From Streptomyces sp. NBC_01408 (lineage in GTDB: Bacteria > Actinomycetota > Actinomycetes > Streptomycetales > Streptomycetaceae), in contig NZ_JAPEPJ010000001.1 of assembly GCF_026340255.1 (NCBI RefSeq), positions 1-64,000 of the forward strand: 64,000 bases of DNA, written 5' to 3'. Numbering within the stretch: the stretch's first letter is position 1; each line of letters begins with the position of its first letter. Below are positions 47,248 through 59,259 of this stretch, in pieces. The notes beneath the pieces are model-generated. The model was not told the DNA's origin. It did not search any database and saw only the letters and a program-made list of their open reading frames with translations. A program made the position numbers and the translations under genes.

Positions 47248-48762
47248 TCAGCCCTCGGAGACGCCCAGGCGTTCCAGGATGAGCTCCTTGACGCGGGCCG
47301 CGTCGGCCTGGCCGCGGGTGGTCTTCATGACCGCGCCGACCAGGGCGCCGACGGCGGCGACCTTGCCGCCGCGGATCTTGTCCGCGATGGCCGCGTTGCC
47401 GGCGATGGCCTCGTCCACGGCCGCGCCGAGCGCGCCCTCGTCCGAGACGACCTTCAGGCCGCGCTTCTCGACGACCTCGTCCGGGGTGCCCTCGCCGGCG
47501 AGGACGCCTTCGAGGACCTGGCGGGCCAGCTTGTCGTTCAACTCGCCGGCCGCGACCAGCGCCGCGACCCGGGCGACCTGCGCCGGGGTGATCGGCAGCT
47601 CGTCGACGACGACGCCCTGCTCGTTGGCGTTGCGGGCGAGCTCGCCCATCCACCACTTGCGCGCGGCGGCCGAGTCGGCACCGGCCTCGATCGTGGCGAC
47701 GATGGAGTCCACCGCGCCCGCGTTGAGGATCGACTGCATGTCGTGCTCGGTGACGTCCCACTCCTCGCGGAGCCGGTTGCGGCGCACGCGCGGCATCTCG
47801 GGCAGGCCCTTGCGCAGCTCCTCGACCCAGTCACGGGCCGGGGCCACGGGGACCAGGTCGGGCTCCGGGAAGTACCGGTAGTCCTCGGCGTTGTCCTTGA
47901 TGCGGCCGGCCGTGGTGGAGCCGTCCTCCTCGTGGAAGTGCCGGGTCTCCTGCACGATCGAGCCGCCCGACGAGAGCACCGCCGCGTGGCGCTGGATCTC
48001 GAAGCGGGCCGCGCGCTCGACGGAGCGCAGGGAGTTGACGTTCTTGGTCTCCGAGCGGGTGCCGAAGGGCGACTCGGGGCTCGGGCGCAGCGACAGGTTC
48101 ACGTCGCAGCGCATCTGGCCCTTGTCCATGCGGGCCTCGGAGACGCCGAGCGCCTTGATGACCTCGCGCAGCTCGGCGACGTACGCCTTGGCGACCTCGG
48201 GGGCCCGCTCGCCCGCGCCCTCGATGGGCTTGGTGACGATCTCGATGAGCGGGATGCCGGCGCGGTTGTAGTCCAGCAGGGAGTGGGACGCGCCGTGGAT
48301 ACGGCCGGTGGCGCCGCCGACGTGCAGCGACTTGCCGGTGTCCTCCTCCATGTGGGCGCGCTCGATCTCCACGCGGAAGATCTCGCCGTCCTCCAGCTGG
48401 ACGTCCAGGAAGCCGTTGAAGGCGATGGGCTCGTCGTACTGGGAGGTCTGGAAGTTCTTCGGCATGTCCGGATAGAAGTAGTTCTTCCGGGCGAAGCGGC
48501 ACCAGTCGGCGATCTCGCAGTTGAGCGCGAGGCCGATCTTGATGGCGGACTCGATGCCGATCTCGTTGACGACCGGGAGCGCGCCGGGCAGGCCCAGGCA
48601 GACCGGGCAGGTCTGCGAGTTGGGCTCGGCGCCCAGCTCGGTCGAGCAGCCGCAGAACATCTTGGTCCTGGTGCCGAGCTCGACGTGGACCTCGAGGCCC
48701 ATGACGGGGTCGTACGAGGCGAGAGCGTCCTCGTAGGACAGCAGTTCGGTGAAGGTGGTCAC
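47248..48762 (-). CDS. gatB: aspartyl/glutamyl-tRNA amidotransferase subunit B
   Basis: A 504-residue protein of GatCAB, which converts Glu-tRNA(Gln) and Asp-tRNA(Asn) to the amides. GatB binds the tRNA and phosphorylates the misacylated residue with ATP. Visible: [18 protein letters not shown] (Zn cysteines, with CPVCLG), [26 protein letters not shown] and the C-terminal YqeY-like tRNA-binding domain from about 360. It starts at GTG 48762. Last gene of the minus-strand gatC-gatA-X-gatB run, with one small membrane gene interposed. Confidence 0.96.
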   Translation of the reverse strand: MTTFTELLSYEDALASYDPVMGLEVHVELGTRTKMFCGCSTELGAEPNSQTCPVCLGLPGALPVVNEIGIESAIKIGLALNCEIADWCRFARKNYFYPDMPKNFQTSQYDEPIAFNGFLDVQLEDGEIFRVEIERAHMEEDTGKSLHVGGATGRIHGASHSLLDYNRAGIPLIEIVTKPIEGAGERAPEVAKAYVAELREVIKALGVSEARMDKGQMRCDVNLSLRPSPESPFGTRSETKNVNSLRSVERAARFEIQRHAAVLSSGGSIVQETRHFHEEDGSTTAGRIKDNAEDYRYFPEPDLVPVAPARDWVEELRKGLPEMPRVRRNRLREEWDVTEHDMQSILNAGAVDSIVATIEAGADSAAARKWWMGELARNANEQGVVVDELPITPAQVARVAALVAAGELNDKLARQVLEGVLAGEGTPDEVVEKRGLKVVSDEGALGAAVDEAIAGNAAIADKIRGGKVAAVGALVGAVMKTTRGQADAARVKELILERLGVSEG

Positions 48763-48778
48763 GGTGAAACTTTCCCTC

Positions 48779-49024
48779 TCAGCCCAGCAGGACGTCGTCG
48801 TCGCCCAGACGCTTCAGCTCGCGGTACAGGATCGCGAGGCCGGTGACGATGGCGGCGGCGGACACGACGGCGTCGACCAGCTTCAGCGTGTCGTGCTCGG
48901 CGCGGGCCTTCTTGACCTGCTTGATCACGCTGATCGCGCCGAACGCGGTGGTGCCGATCGACAGGTAGGTCCCGGACTTGGACTTCTTGAAGCCCTTGGC
49001 CTTGGACAGTGCACTGGTGCTCAC
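48779..49024 (-). CDS. small membrane protein inside the gat operon
   Basis: An 81-residue protein. GTG 49024 overlaps the gatA stop codon by GTGA, so translation is coupled. A basic N-terminus ([17 protein letters not shown]) is followed by two hydrophobic segments (about 22-33 and 50-67, [18 protein letters not shown]). It ends 17 bases before gatB. It has been kept at this place in S. coelicolor as I recall (SCO5500). A link to tRNA amidation is only positional; no function known. Confidence 0.75.
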   Translation of the reverse strand: MSTSALSKAKGFKKSKSGTYLSIGTTAFGAISVIKQVKKARAEHDTLKLVDAVVSAAAIVTGLAILYRELKRLGDDDVLLG

Positions 49025-50517
49025 AGCGACGGTGCCTCCTCAAGCAGCGGGTGACCCCAGCGTGCGACGAAGGCGGCCTCGACGGCCGCACCGACCTTGT
49101 ACAGCCGGTCGTCCTTCATCGCGGGGGCGATGATCTGCAGGCCGACCGGCAGGCCGTCCTCGGGCGCCAGGCCGCACGGCAGCGACATGGCGGAGTTCCC
49201 GGCCAGGTTGGTCGGGATGGTGCACAGGTCCGCGAGGTACATGGCGAGGGGGTCGTCGGTGCGCTCGCCGATGGGGAAGGCGGTGGTCGGGGTCGTCGGG
49301 GAGACGATCACGTCGACCTGCTCGAAGGACTTCTCGAAGTCCTTGGTGATGAGCGTGCGGACCTTCTGGGCGGAGCCGTAGTACGCGTCGTAGTAGCCGG
49401 AGCTGAGCGCGTACGTGCCGAGGATGACGCGGCGCTTGACCTCGTCGCCGAAACCGGCTTCGCGGGTCAGGGCGGTGACGTCCTCGGCGGACTTGGTGCC
49501 GTCGTCGCCGACGCGCAGGCCGTAGCGCATGGCGTCGAAACGGGCCAGGTTGGACGAGCACTCGGACGGCGCGATCAGGTAGTACGCGGCCATCGCGAGG
49601 TCGAAGGACGGGCAGTCCAGCTCGACGATCTCGGCGCCGAGCTCCTTGAGGAGCTCCACCGACTCGTTGAAGCGCTGGACGACGCCGGCCTGGTAGCCCT
49701 CGCCGGCGAACTGCTTGACCACACCGACGCGCATGCCGGCGACGGAGCCGTTGCGGGCGGCCTCGACGACCGGCGGGACCGGGGCGTCGATGCTGGTGGA
49801 GTCGAGCGGGTCGTGGCCGGCGATGACCTCGTGGAGGAGCGCGGCGTCCAGGACCGTACGGGCGCAGGGCCCGCCCTGGTCGAGGGAGGAGGAGAAGGCG
49901 ACCATGCCGTAGCGGGAGACGCCGCCGTACGTCGGCTTGACGCCGACGGTGCCGGTGACGGCGGCGGGCTGGCGGATGGAACCGCCGGTGTCCGTGCCGA
50001 TGGCGAGGGGCGCCTGGTACGCGGCGAGCGCGGCCGCGGAGCCGCCGCCGGAGCCGCCGGGGATCCGGGTGAGGTCCCAGGGGTTGCCGGTGGGGCCGTA
50101 GGCGCTGTTCTCGGTGGAGGACCCCATGGCGAACTCGTCCATGTTGGTCTTGCCGAGGATGACGACGTCGGCTTCCTTGAGCTTGCGCGTCAGGGTGGCG
50201 TCGTACGGCGGGATCCAGCCTTCGAGGATCTTCGAACCGACGGTGGTCGGGACCCCGACGGTGGTGAAGATGTCCTTGAGGGCGAGCGGTACGCCGGCCA
50301 GCGGGCCGAGCTTCTCGCCGGCCGCGCGCTTGGCGTCGACGGCGCGGGCCTGGGCGAGCGCGCCCTCGCGGTCGACGTGCAGGAAGGCGTGGACCTTCTC
50401 GTCGGTCGCGTCGATACGGGCCAGGTGGGCCTCGGTGACCTCGACGGCCGTGAGCTCGCCGGAGGCGATCTTCTCGGCGGTCTGGGCTGCCGTGAGCTTG
50501 ATGATCTGGTCAGTCAT
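49021..50517 (-). CDS. gatA: aspartyl/glutamyl-tRNA amidotransferase subunit A
   Basis: A 498-residue amidase-signature enzyme that releases ammonia from glutamine for GatB. The Ser-cisSer-Lys triad is present: K81 (LALKD), S156 (PGGSGGG) and S180 ([10 protein letters not shown]). Length is standard. ATG 50517; it follows gatC by five bases. Its stop overlaps the start of the small membrane gene. Confidence 0.96.
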   Translation of the reverse strand: MTDQIIKLTAAQTAEKIASGELTAVEVTEAHLARIDATDEKVHAFLHVDREGALAQARAVDAKRAAGEKLGPLAGVPLALKDIFTTVGVPTTVGSKILEGWIPPYDATLTRKLKEADVVILGKTNMDEFAMGSSTENSAYGPTGNPWDLTRIPGGSGGGSAAALAAYQAPLAIGTDTGGSIRQPAAVTGTVGVKPTYGGVSRYGMVAFSSSLDQGGPCARTVLDAALLHEVIAGHDPLDSTSIDAPVPPVVEAARNGSVAGMRVGVVKQFAGEGYQAGVVQRFNESVELLKELGAEIVELDCPSFDLAMAAYYLIAPSECSSNLARFDAMRYGLRVGDDGTKSAEDVTALTREAGFGDEVKRRVILGTYALSSGYYDAYYGSAQKVRTLITKDFEKSFEQVDVIVSPTTPTTAFPIGERTDDPLAMYLADLCTIPTNLAGNSAMSLPCGLAPEDGLPVGLQIIAPAMKDDRLYKVGAAVEAAFVARWGHPLLEEAPSL

Positions 50518-50522
50518 GGTTG

Positions 50523-50819
50523 TTAGTCCTCCCCCAGGATCTGCGGCACCTTGAAACGCTGCTGCTCCTGGGCGGGAGCGCCGGAGAGCGCCTGCTCGGG
50601 GGTGAGCGACGGACGGACCTCGTCCGCGCGCATGACGTTCGTCAGCGGCAGCGGGTGGGAGGTCGGCGGGACGTCTTGGTCGGCGACCTCGGAAACACGG
50701 GCGACCGCGCCGATGATGTCGCCGAGCTGTCCGGCGAAGTGATCCAGCTCGTTGCTGGACAGCTCAAGGCGCGCCAGCCGAGCGAGGTGGACGACCTCCT
50801 CGCGCGTAATGCCAGGCAT
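50523..50819 (-). CDS. gatC: aspartyl/glutamyl-tRNA amidotransferase subunit C
   Basis: A 98-residue belt subunit that stabilises GatA-Gat[20 protein letters not shown] and [19 protein letters not shown] are typical. First gene of the operon; ATG 50819. Confidence 0.95.
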   Translation of the reverse strand: MPGITREEVVHLARLARLELSSNELDHFAGQLGDIIGAVARVSEVADQDVPPTSHPLPLTNVMRADEVRPSLTPEQALSGAPAQEQQRFKVPQILGED

Positions 50820-50934
50820 GCAGCGATCCTCTGGGGGTGGGTGGATGTTTAGGTTCGGGGCCAATCCTATGGGGCCGGGGCCCTGACCCACGAAACGGTT
50901 TGACCTTGTGCCGGTACGGGGGCGGGCCCGGGCC

Positions 50935-51108
50935 GCTGCGCGGGGCCTCCTGGGCTCCGCCCGGACCCGCGCCTCAGACGCCGGCGCGGCTCAAAGACCG
51001 GGGCTCCGCCCCGCACCCCGCGCCTCGAGCGCCGGCGGGGCTGGTTCTGGCGGGCGTTTGAGGCGCGGGGTCTGGGGCGGAGCCCCAGCAGCGGCGCCGC
51101 TGGGGCGG
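50935..51108. repeat. intergenic GC-rich repeat cluster (copy 2)
   Basis: A core GCGCCTCAGACGCCGGCG lies at 50969-50986, a second direct copy at about 51019-51036, and an inverted copy (GGCGTTTGAGGCGCGGGG) at about 51053-51071, each with GGGGCTCCGCCCC-type flanks. It belongs to the same family as the 4.4-kb and 63.4-kb clusters and lies just after the stop of the RmdB-like gene. Confidence 0.65.
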
Positions 51109-53289
51109 TCAGACCGCGTCGGCCTCGGCTGCGGCGAGCTCCGCCGTGATGTCGGCCGGGCGGCGCCAGCCGCGTTCGCCTCGGGCCAGGAGCCAGGCGG
51201 TGGCCTCCTGGGGCGGCATCGCGGCGGCGACCAGCCAGCCCTGCACCGCGTCGCAGCCCAGGTCCCGCAGCCGTTCCCAGGTCTCGTCGTCCTCGACGCC
51301 CTCGGCCACGACCAGCAGGCCCAGCGAGTGGGCCAGGTCCACCGTGCAGCGGACGATCTCCGCGTCCTGGGCGTCGACCGCCAGCCGGCCCACGAAGGAC
51401 CGGTCGATCTTCAGTTCGCTGACCGGCAGGCGGCGCAGGTGCACCAGCGAGGAGTAGCCCGTTCCGAAGTCGTCCAGGGACATCTTCACGCCGTGGCCGG
51501 TGAGCCCGGCCATGGTGTCCGCCGCCCGCTGGGGGTCTTCGAGGAGCACGTGTTCCGTTATCTCCAGCTGGAGCCCGCTCGCCGGGACCCCGTGCCGGGC
51601 CAGCCGCGCGGCCACCGCCCCCGCGAAGCCCGGGGTGTGGACGTCGCGCGGCGAGACGTTGACGGCCACCGGGACCTTCAGGCCCTGCGCGCGCCAGCGG
51701 GCGACCTGGGCCAGGGCCGTCTCCAGGACGTACTCCGTCAGGTGCGGCATCAGGCCGGAGGTCTCGGCGATCGCGATGAACTCGTCGGGGGACACCCGCC
51801 CGCGTTCCGGATGCACCCAGCGCACCAGGGCTTCGAGCCCGGCCACCTGTCCGTCGAAGCGGACCTTCGGCTGGTAGTGGAGTTCCACTTCACCGGCGTC
51901 CAGGGCCCGGCGGAGGTCGCCGAGGAGGCCGAGGCGGTCGGGGGTGTTGCTGTCCCGCTTGGACTCGTACACCTCCACGCCCGTGCGGTCGCGCTTCGCC
52001 TGGTACATCGCCACGTCGGCGCGCCGCAGCAGCCCCTCCGCGTCGAGGGCGTGGTCGGGGAAGACGGCGAGGCCGGCGCTGGCCTCCAGGACGAGGGTGA
52101 GTCCGTCCAGGTCCAGGGGGGAGCTGAGCTCGGCGACCAGGTTGCGGGCGACCCGCTGGGCGCTGGTGGTGGAGTCGGCGACGGGGAGCAGGACGGCGAA
52201 CTCGTCACCGCCGAGCCGGGCCGCCTCGGCGTCCTCGGGCAGGGCCTGGCGCAGCCGGTCGGCGATCTGGAGGAGCAGCCGGTCGCCCGCGAGGTGGCCG
52301 AGGGTGTCGTTGACCGCCCGGAAGCGGTCCAGGTCGATCAGCACAAGAGCTGACCGGGTGCCCAAACGTTCAGCCTCGTCCAGCGCGCTCCAGGCCCGCT
52401 CCAGCAGCCACTGCCGGTTCGGCAGCCCGGTAAGCGGGTCCCGCAGCTGTTCCTCGGCGCGGGCGCGGGCGATCCACAGGGTGGAGTCCAGCGCGATCAG
52501 CGGTACGGCGAACAGCGGCAGCAGCACCGGCTGCGTCACGGCGACCACGCAGATCAGCGGGGCGATGCCGAGCAGCGCGACGGCCACCAGGGCCTGCCGG
52601 AGCAGGGCCGTACGGGCGATGGTGGGCAGGCCCGCCCCGTGCGGGGACAGCGCCAGCCACAGCAGGATCCGCGTGACGAGGAGGTAGGCGACGGCCACCA
52701 GGACGACCTCGGGTACGGCCTCCAGTCCCCAGGTGTCGGGCTTCCACGGCGTCTCCACGGTCGGCGACTCCCCGAAGGCGGCGAGCACGAGGGCTCCCGC
52801 GCCGATGCCGAGGATGTCGACGGAGCCGTGCAGCAGTCCCTGCCGCCAGCGGTGCCGGCGCGCGGCCCCGACGAGGGAGACCACCGCGAGCGAGACGAGT
52901 CCCGCCGGCACCCACCCGAAGAGGAGCAGGACGCCGAGGGTGAGGGCGGCGCCCGATCCGGTGCCGCCCCACCAGCGGTCGCGGCCGAGCGCGACCAGGT
53001 GGCCGACGATGACTCCGGTGAGCAGGGCGAGCGCCCAGCCCACCGCGCCTCCGGGGAACAGGGCGTGACGGCTGGTCAGCGCGGAAACGATGCCGACCGC
53101 GAGCACCACGACGGAGAGGCCCACGATGACGAAGGGCAGTGCGGTGGGCCGCTTCGGCCCGCCCGAACAGGCGTCGAGCGGTCGCGTCTCCGGCGTCCTG
53201 GCAGCCAGGACGCCGAACCGGCCCGCCCGCATGGACGGGAGGTCCCCGCCGAACTCAGGTGGCGGGTCGGCGCTTTCGGTGGGTTTCAT
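51109..53289 (-). CDS. membrane GGDEF-EAL protein, RmdB-like c-di-GMP phosphodiesterase
   Basis: A 726-residue protein from ATG 53289 (AGAGGGA six bases upstream). Residues about 55-270 hold six or more membrane segments. The GGDEF domain (about 285-450) has intact [14 protein letters not shown], and the EAL domain (about 460-715) is intact with EALVRW, NVSPRD, EITEHVLLED and SLDDFGTGYSSL. Layout and neighbours (gat genes on one side, ligA on the other) match SCO5495/RmdB, a phosphodiesterase of S. coelicolor. GGDEF may be active or regulatory. Confidence 0.88.
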   Translation of the reverse strand: MKPTESADPPPEFGGDLPSMRAGRFGVLAARTPETRPLDACSGGPKRPTALPFVIVGLSVVVLAVGIVSALTSRHALFPGGAVGWALALLTGVIVGHLVALGRDRWWGGTGSGAALTLGVLLLFGWVPAGLVSLAVVSLVGAARRHRWRQGLLHGSVDILGIGAGALVLAAFGESPTVETPWKPDTWGLEAVPEVVLVAVAYLLVTRILLWLALSPHGAGLPTIARTALLRQALVAVALLGIAPLICVVAVTQPVLLPLFAVPLIALDSTLWIARARAEEQLRDPLTGLPNRQWLLERAWSALDEAERLGTRSALVLIDLDRFRAVNDTLGHLAGDRLLLQIADRLRQALPEDAEAARLGGDEFAVLLPVADSTTSAQRVARNLVAELSSPLDLDGLTLVLEASAGLAVFPDHALDAEGLLRRADVAMYQAKRDRTGVEVYESKRDSNTPDRLGLLGDLRRALDAGEVELHYQPKVRFDGQVAGLEALVRWVHPERGRVSPDEFIAIAETSGLMPHLTEYVLETALAQVARWRAQGLKVPVAVNVSPRDVHTPGFAGAVAARLARHGVPASGLQLEITEHVLLEDPQRAADTMAGLTGHGVKMSLDDFGTGYSSLVHLRRLPVSELKIDRSFVGRLAVDAQDAEIVRCTVDLAHSLGLLVVAEGVEDDETWERLRDLGCDAVQGWLVAAAMPPQEATAWLLARGERGWRRPADITAELAAAEADAV

Positions 53290-53677
53290 GCCCGTCCCTC
53301 TCAGAGCCGGCGATGCCGATGTCACGCGATGGCCCCGATGTCATGCCATCACGGCTGGAATCGCACCACGCAGCCGTGCACGACGGGCGCACCCCTCAAC
53401 AGTAGGACGCGAGAGGCTCCCAGGGGCAGCGGTCGGCGGCGGTTGCCCGAATGCGACCCAGCCATCCTCATCAGTACGGTATCCGCCGAACGGGTGAGTT
53501 TGGACTCGGGCCCCCCTGTCACCCTTCCGATGATCCGACAGGTCACCGCCCTGCGACCAGGCTTGTACCAGCCTTTTACCACCGGCTATCGCGCCTGGCG
53601 TGCGCCCGCCCGTACGGCCGCACGCCACGCATCGGTCCGCCCGCGCTACTCCTTGGGGACGGGTCCCCCATGGGGTA
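53290..53677. other. 388-base gene-free stretch between the RmdB-like gene and ligA
   Basis: It must contain the promoter of the RmdB-like gene on the minus strand. No coding frame with a ribosome site was found; a small hairpin GGGGAC-GG-GTCCCC (53655-53668) follows ligA and may help termination. No convincing BldD site was seen. Confidence 0.5.
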
Positions 53678-55909
<2,232 letters not shown>

Positions 55910-56893
55910 TCACTCAGGGTTGTCGGCGAGCGACCTCGCCGCCCTGACGCAATGCGCCTGCACCGCGCGGGCGTAGGCGGGTGAGGCACCTGCCAGACCG
56001 CACGACGGGGTGACCACGACGGACTCCGCCAGAGTCCCCGGGGCCAGCCCCAGCCTGCGCCAGAGCTTCCTGACACCCATGACGCTACCGGCAGGGTCTG
56101 ACAACGGGCCGTCGGTGCCGGGCACCACTCCGGCGAAGAGTTTCGTCCCGCCTTCGACGGCCTCGCCGATGGCGTCGTCCTCGCGCTCGGTGAGCAAGGA
56201 GAAATCGAACGACACGCCCGTCGCCCCGGCCCGCCGCAGCAGTCCGAAGGGCACCTCGGGCGCGCAGGAGTGGACGACCACCTCCCCGTCGTGGACGGCG
56301 AAGAGCTCGCGGAGGGTGCCCTCCACCACCTGCCGGTCCACGGCGCGGTAGGTGCGGTAGCCGCTCGCGGACCGGACCCGGCCCAGCAGTACCGCGGTCA
56401 GGGACGGCTCGTCGAACTGGAGCACGACCTCGGCGCCCGGGATCCGCTTGCGGACGTCGGCCAGGTGCCCGCGCAGGCCCTCGGCGAGCGATCCGGCCAG
56501 GTCGCGGCAGGCTCCCGGGTCCTGGAGCATCGCCTCGCCGCCGTGCAGCTCCAGGGCCGCGGCCAGCGTCCAGGGCCCGACCGCCTGGACCTTGAGGCGG
56601 CCGGTGTAGCCCTGGGTGAACTCCTCCAGGGCGTCCAGGTCCTCGCCGAGCCAGGACCGGGCCCGGCGGGTGTCGCGTCCGGGGCGGTCGCTGATCCGCC
56701 AGCCGCTGGGCTCGACGTGCGCGTACATCTCGACGAGCAGCCCGAGGGAACGCCCGATCATGTCCGCGCCGGGCCCGCGGGCGGGCAGCTCGGCGAGGTA
56801 CGGGAACTCCTCGAAGGACCCGGTCACGGTCTTGGCCGCCTCGCGGGCGTCGCCGCCGGGCAGCGAGCCGATGCCGGTGGCGCCCGCGCTCAT
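55910..56893 (-). CDS. MetE C-terminal-like methyltransferase domain protein
   Basis: A 327-residue single-domain protein resembling the C-terminal (Zn, homocysteine) barrel of cobalamin-independent methionine synthase. It begins GIGSLPGGDAREAAKTVTG; zinc ligands may be VVVHSCAPEVP (His, Cys) and VVTPSCGLAG (Cys). It lacks the N-terminal half of MetE. Archaeal and actinobacterial core-MetE proteins of this size use other methyl donors. ATG 56893 overlaps the stop of the SDR gene by ATGA. Confidence 0.82.
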   Translation of the reverse strand: MSAGATGIGSLPGGDAREAAKTVTGSFEEFPYLAELPARGPGADMIGRSLGLLVEMYAHVEPSGWRISDRPGRDTRRARSWLGEDLDALEEFTQGYTGRLKVQAVGPWTLAAALELHGGEAMLQDPGACRDLAGSLAEGLRGHLADVRKRIPGAEVVLQFDEPSLTAVLLGRVRSASGYRTYRAVDRQVVEGTLRELFAVHDGEVVVHSCAPEVPFGLLRRAGATGVSFDFSLLTEREDDAIGEAVEGGTKLFAGVVPGTDGPLSDPAGSVMGVRKLWRRLGLAPGTLAESVVVTPSCGLAGASPAYARAVQAHCVRAARSLADNPE

Positions 56894-57579
56894 CGGCCCG
56901 GCCTGACGCTCAGGTCGTTGACCTCGGCGTCGCGGGGCAGGTCGACGGCCATGACGACGGTGGTAGCCACCGACTCGGGGTCGATCCAGGCGGCGGGGTC
57001 GTACTCCTTGCCCTCCTGGGAGTGCACCTTGGCCTGCATCGGGCTGGCGGTGCGGCCCGGGTACACGGAGGTCACCCGGATCCCGTTGGCCTTCTCCTCC
57101 TCGCGCAGCGAGTCGGCGAGGGCCTTCAGCCCGTGCTTGGAGGCGGCGTAGGCGCTCCAGTCCGCGTGCGCGTGCAGCCCGGCCCCGGAGTTCACGAAGA
57201 CGATGGTGGCGTGCGAGGCCCGCAGGGTGGGCAGCAGCAGCCGGGTGACCTCGGCGGGGGCGATCAGGTTCACGTTGAGCTGCTGGTGCCAGGTCTTGGG
57301 GCGCAGCTCCCCAACCGGTCCGAGGTCCACGATTCCGGCGATGTGCAGCAGGGAGTCGATCCGCTCGGGGACGGCCTGCTTGGAGAAGGCCCACGAAAGC
57401 CGGTCGGGATCGGCGAGGTCGCCCACGAGGGCCGCGGCGCCGGGGTAGCGGTCGACGAGCTGGCGGGCGCGGCCGGCGTCGCGGGCGAGGAGGACGAGGT
57501 CGTCGCCGCGGGCGTGCAGCCGGGCCGCGACGGCGGCGCCGATGCCGGAACCGGCACCGGTGATCAGGTGAGTAGCCAT
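56890..57579 (-). CDS. short-chain dehydrogenase/reductase
   Basis: A 229-residue classical SDR with ITGAGSGIGAAVAARL (nucleotide glycines), LHIAGIVD in place of NNAG, and the catalytic Ser/Tyr/Lys in VNSGAGLHAHADWSAYAASKHG. ATG 57579 gives the family N-terminus; an ATG three codons upstream (57588) is also possible. It is translationally coupled to the MetE-like gene downstream, which suggests a shared but unknown pathway. Confidence 0.87.
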   Translation of the reverse strand: MATHLITGAGSGIGAAVAARLHARGDDLVLLARDAGRARQLVDRYPGAAALVGDLADPDRLSWAFSKQAVPERIDSLLHIAGIVDLGPVGELRPKTWHQQLNVNLIAPAEVTRLLLPTLRASHATIVFVNSGAGLHAHADWSAYAASKHGLKALADSLREEEKANGIRVTSVYPGRTASPMQAKVHSQEGKEYDPAAWIDPESVATTVVMAVDLPRDAEVNDLSVRPGR

Positions 57580-57601
57580 GGGGCCCATGCTCGCACCCCG
57601 G

Positions 57602-57626
57602 GCCCGCCCGGCCGGTACGGGCGGGC
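57602..57626 (-). terminator. hairpin downstream of the DUF1330 gene
   Basis: GCCCGCCCG (57602-57610) and CGGGCGGGC (57618-57626) form a nine-base stem with a seven-base loop, about 100 bases past the DUF1330 stop and just before the SDR start. Confidence 0.5.
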
Positions 57627-57727
57627 GGTGGGCGCCGCCTTCCGGCCGGGCCCGGGGCGCGGGGGCGGCCCCGTCGCGCGGCGGCGGTACCCCTGCGGGC
57701 CGCCCTGTGCGCGGGCGGCGCGGTACG

Positions 57728-58072
57728 TCAGAGGCCGGCGGCCTCCCGCAGGGCGGCGGCCGTCCTGCGCGCGTCGTAGTCGGCGGGCACGCCTTCGACG
57801 AGGACGACGGTGCCCTCGATGTGGTCGGCGCGCAGCGGGACGAGCGCCTGGTAGGCGGGCGAGGCGTACCAGGCGCGGGCCTGCTCGATGTCAGGGAAGC
57901 CGACCATGACGAGGGTGCCGGGGAAGGGGCCCTCCAGGACCTCGACCTCGGCGCCGTGGACGAGGAAGCGGCCGCCGAAGGGCTCCATGGTCGGCTGGAT
58001 CTCCTCGATGTAGCGGAGGATGTCCTCGTTCATGGTCTCGGGGCGTATGTGGGCGATGGCGTACGCGGTCAT
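57728..58072 (-). CDS. DUF1330 family (dimeric alpha/beta barrel) protein
   Basis: A 114-residue protein, ATG 58072 with GGGGAG seven bases upstream. YIEEIQPTMEPFGGRFLVHGAEVEVLEG and FPDIEQARAWYASPAYQALVPLR are typical of DUF1330, a ferredoxin-like fold related to stress-responsive dabb proteins. Function unknown. It lies 92 bases downstream of an AraC/DJ-1 regulator gene in the same direction. Confidence 0.85.
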   Translation of the reverse strand: MTAYAIAHIRPETMNEDILRYIEEIQPTMEPFGGRFLVHGAEVEVLEGPFPGTLVMVGFPDIEQARAWYASPAYQALVPLRADHIEGTVVLVEGVPADYDARRTAAALREAAGL

Positions 58073-58164
58073 GGCGGTCTCCCCTGTCGACAACCGGCCC
58101 GGTTCTCCGGGCTGTTGCCCACAGCCTGCCCGAGGGGCCGCGGCCGGGGCGATTACCCCGGAGG

Positions 58165-59145
58165 TCATGCCGGGGCGGGCGCGGGGGCGTGCGGCTGGAA
58201 GGTGCGGCGGTAGGCGATCGGGGAGATCCCCAGGGAGCTCCGCATGTGCTGGCGCAGGGAGTTGGCGGATCCGAAGCCGGCCCGGTGGGCGACCAGGTCG
58301 ACGGGAAGGTCGCTCGACTCCAGCAACTGGCGGGCGATCTCCAGGCGTTGCACGGTGAGCCACTGGACCGGGGTCATGCCGACCTCGTCGCGGAAGCGCC
58401 GGGTGAAGGTGCGCAGGCTCATCCGGGCGTGGGCGGCGAGCTCCGCGAGGGTGATCGGCTCGCCGAGGCGCTCCAGGGCCCAGGCGCGGGTGGCGGTGGT
58501 GGTGGCCACGGTGGGCTCGGGCACGGGCCGGTCGATGTACTGGGCCTGCCCGCCGTCGCGCCAGGGCGGTACGACGCACAGCCGGGCGGCGCGGTTGGCG
58601 ACGGCCGTGCCGTGGTCCTGGCGGACCAGGTAGAGGCAGAGGTCGACGCCGGCCGCCACGCCCGCGGAGGTGAGGATGTCGCCGTCGTCGACGAAGAGGA
58701 CCTCCTCGTCGAGCCGGACGCGCGGGAAGGCCCGCTGGAACTCGGGGGCGTGCAGCCAGTGGGTGGTGGCGGGGCGCCCGTCGAGCAGCCCGGCCGCGGC
58801 GAGCACGGAGGAGCCGGTGCAGATGGACACCAGCCGGGTGCCCGGCCGGATCAGGGCGAGCGCCTCCACCAGCGGCCGGGGCAGGGGTGCACCCTCGGCC
58901 AGGTCGTCCATGGCGTGCGTGGGCGGGATGATCACGGTGTCGGCGACGGAGAGCGCCTCGGGGCCCGCCGAGACCCCGATGGTGAAGCCCGCGTCGCTGG
59001 CCACGGGCAGGCCGTCGGCGGTGCAGACGGTGACCTCGTAGAGCGGGCTCCCGTCCTCTGCCTGGGCGTTTCCGAAGACGCGGGAGGGCATCCCGAGCTC
59101 GAACGGGGGCACGCCCTCCAGGGCGAGTACGGCGATCCGGTGCAT
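58165..59145 (-). CDS. GlxA-family transcriptional regulator (DJ-1/PfpI plus AraC)
   Basis: A 326-residue protein. The N-terminal DJ-1/PfpI-like domain (about 1-185) includes SICTGSSVLAAAGLLDGRPATTHW with the nucleophile-elbow Cys, and ILTSAGVAAGVDLCLYLV. The C-terminal AraC domain (about 225-320) has two helix-turn-helix motifs, LAELAAHARMSLRTFTRRFR and PVDLVAHRAGFGSANSLRQHM. ATG 59145. It is divergent from a quinone oxidoreductase gene with a palindrome between, so it likely controls that gene. Confidence 0.88.
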   Translation of the reverse strand: MHRIAVLALEGVPPFELGMPSRVFGNAQAEDGSPLYEVTVCTADGLPVASDAGFTIGVSAGPEALSVADTVIIPPTHAMDDLAEGAPLPRPLVEALALIRPGTRLVSICTGSSVLAAAGLLDGRPATTHWLHAPEFQRAFPRVRLDEEVLFVDDGDILTSAGVAAGVDLCLYLVRQDHGTAVANRAARLCVVPPWRDGGQAQYIDRPVPEPTVATTTATRAWALERLGEPITLAELAAHARMSLRTFTRRFRDEVGMTPVQWLTVQRLEIARQLLESSDLPVDLVAHRAGFGSANSLRQHMRSSLGISPIAYRRTFQPHAPAPAPA

Positions 59146-59160
59146 GGCCAGATCCTGTCA

Positions 59161-59187
59161 CATGGTGGCCGTACGGCCAACACCATG
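59161..59187. promoter_or_regulatory. palindrome in the GlxA-type regulator/oxidoreductase divergent region
   Basis: The 14-base perfect palindrome TGGCCGTACGGCCA (59166-59179) is nested in longer arms CATGGTG (59161-59167) and CACCATG (59181-59187). It lies 16 bases from one start and 73 bases from the other. Confidence 0.5.
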
Positions 59188-59259
59188 CGGAACGGCAGAC
59201 GGCGAAGCTGGGGCCATCGGCCGGGAAACCGGCACAGATCATGACTCAAGGAGACATTC

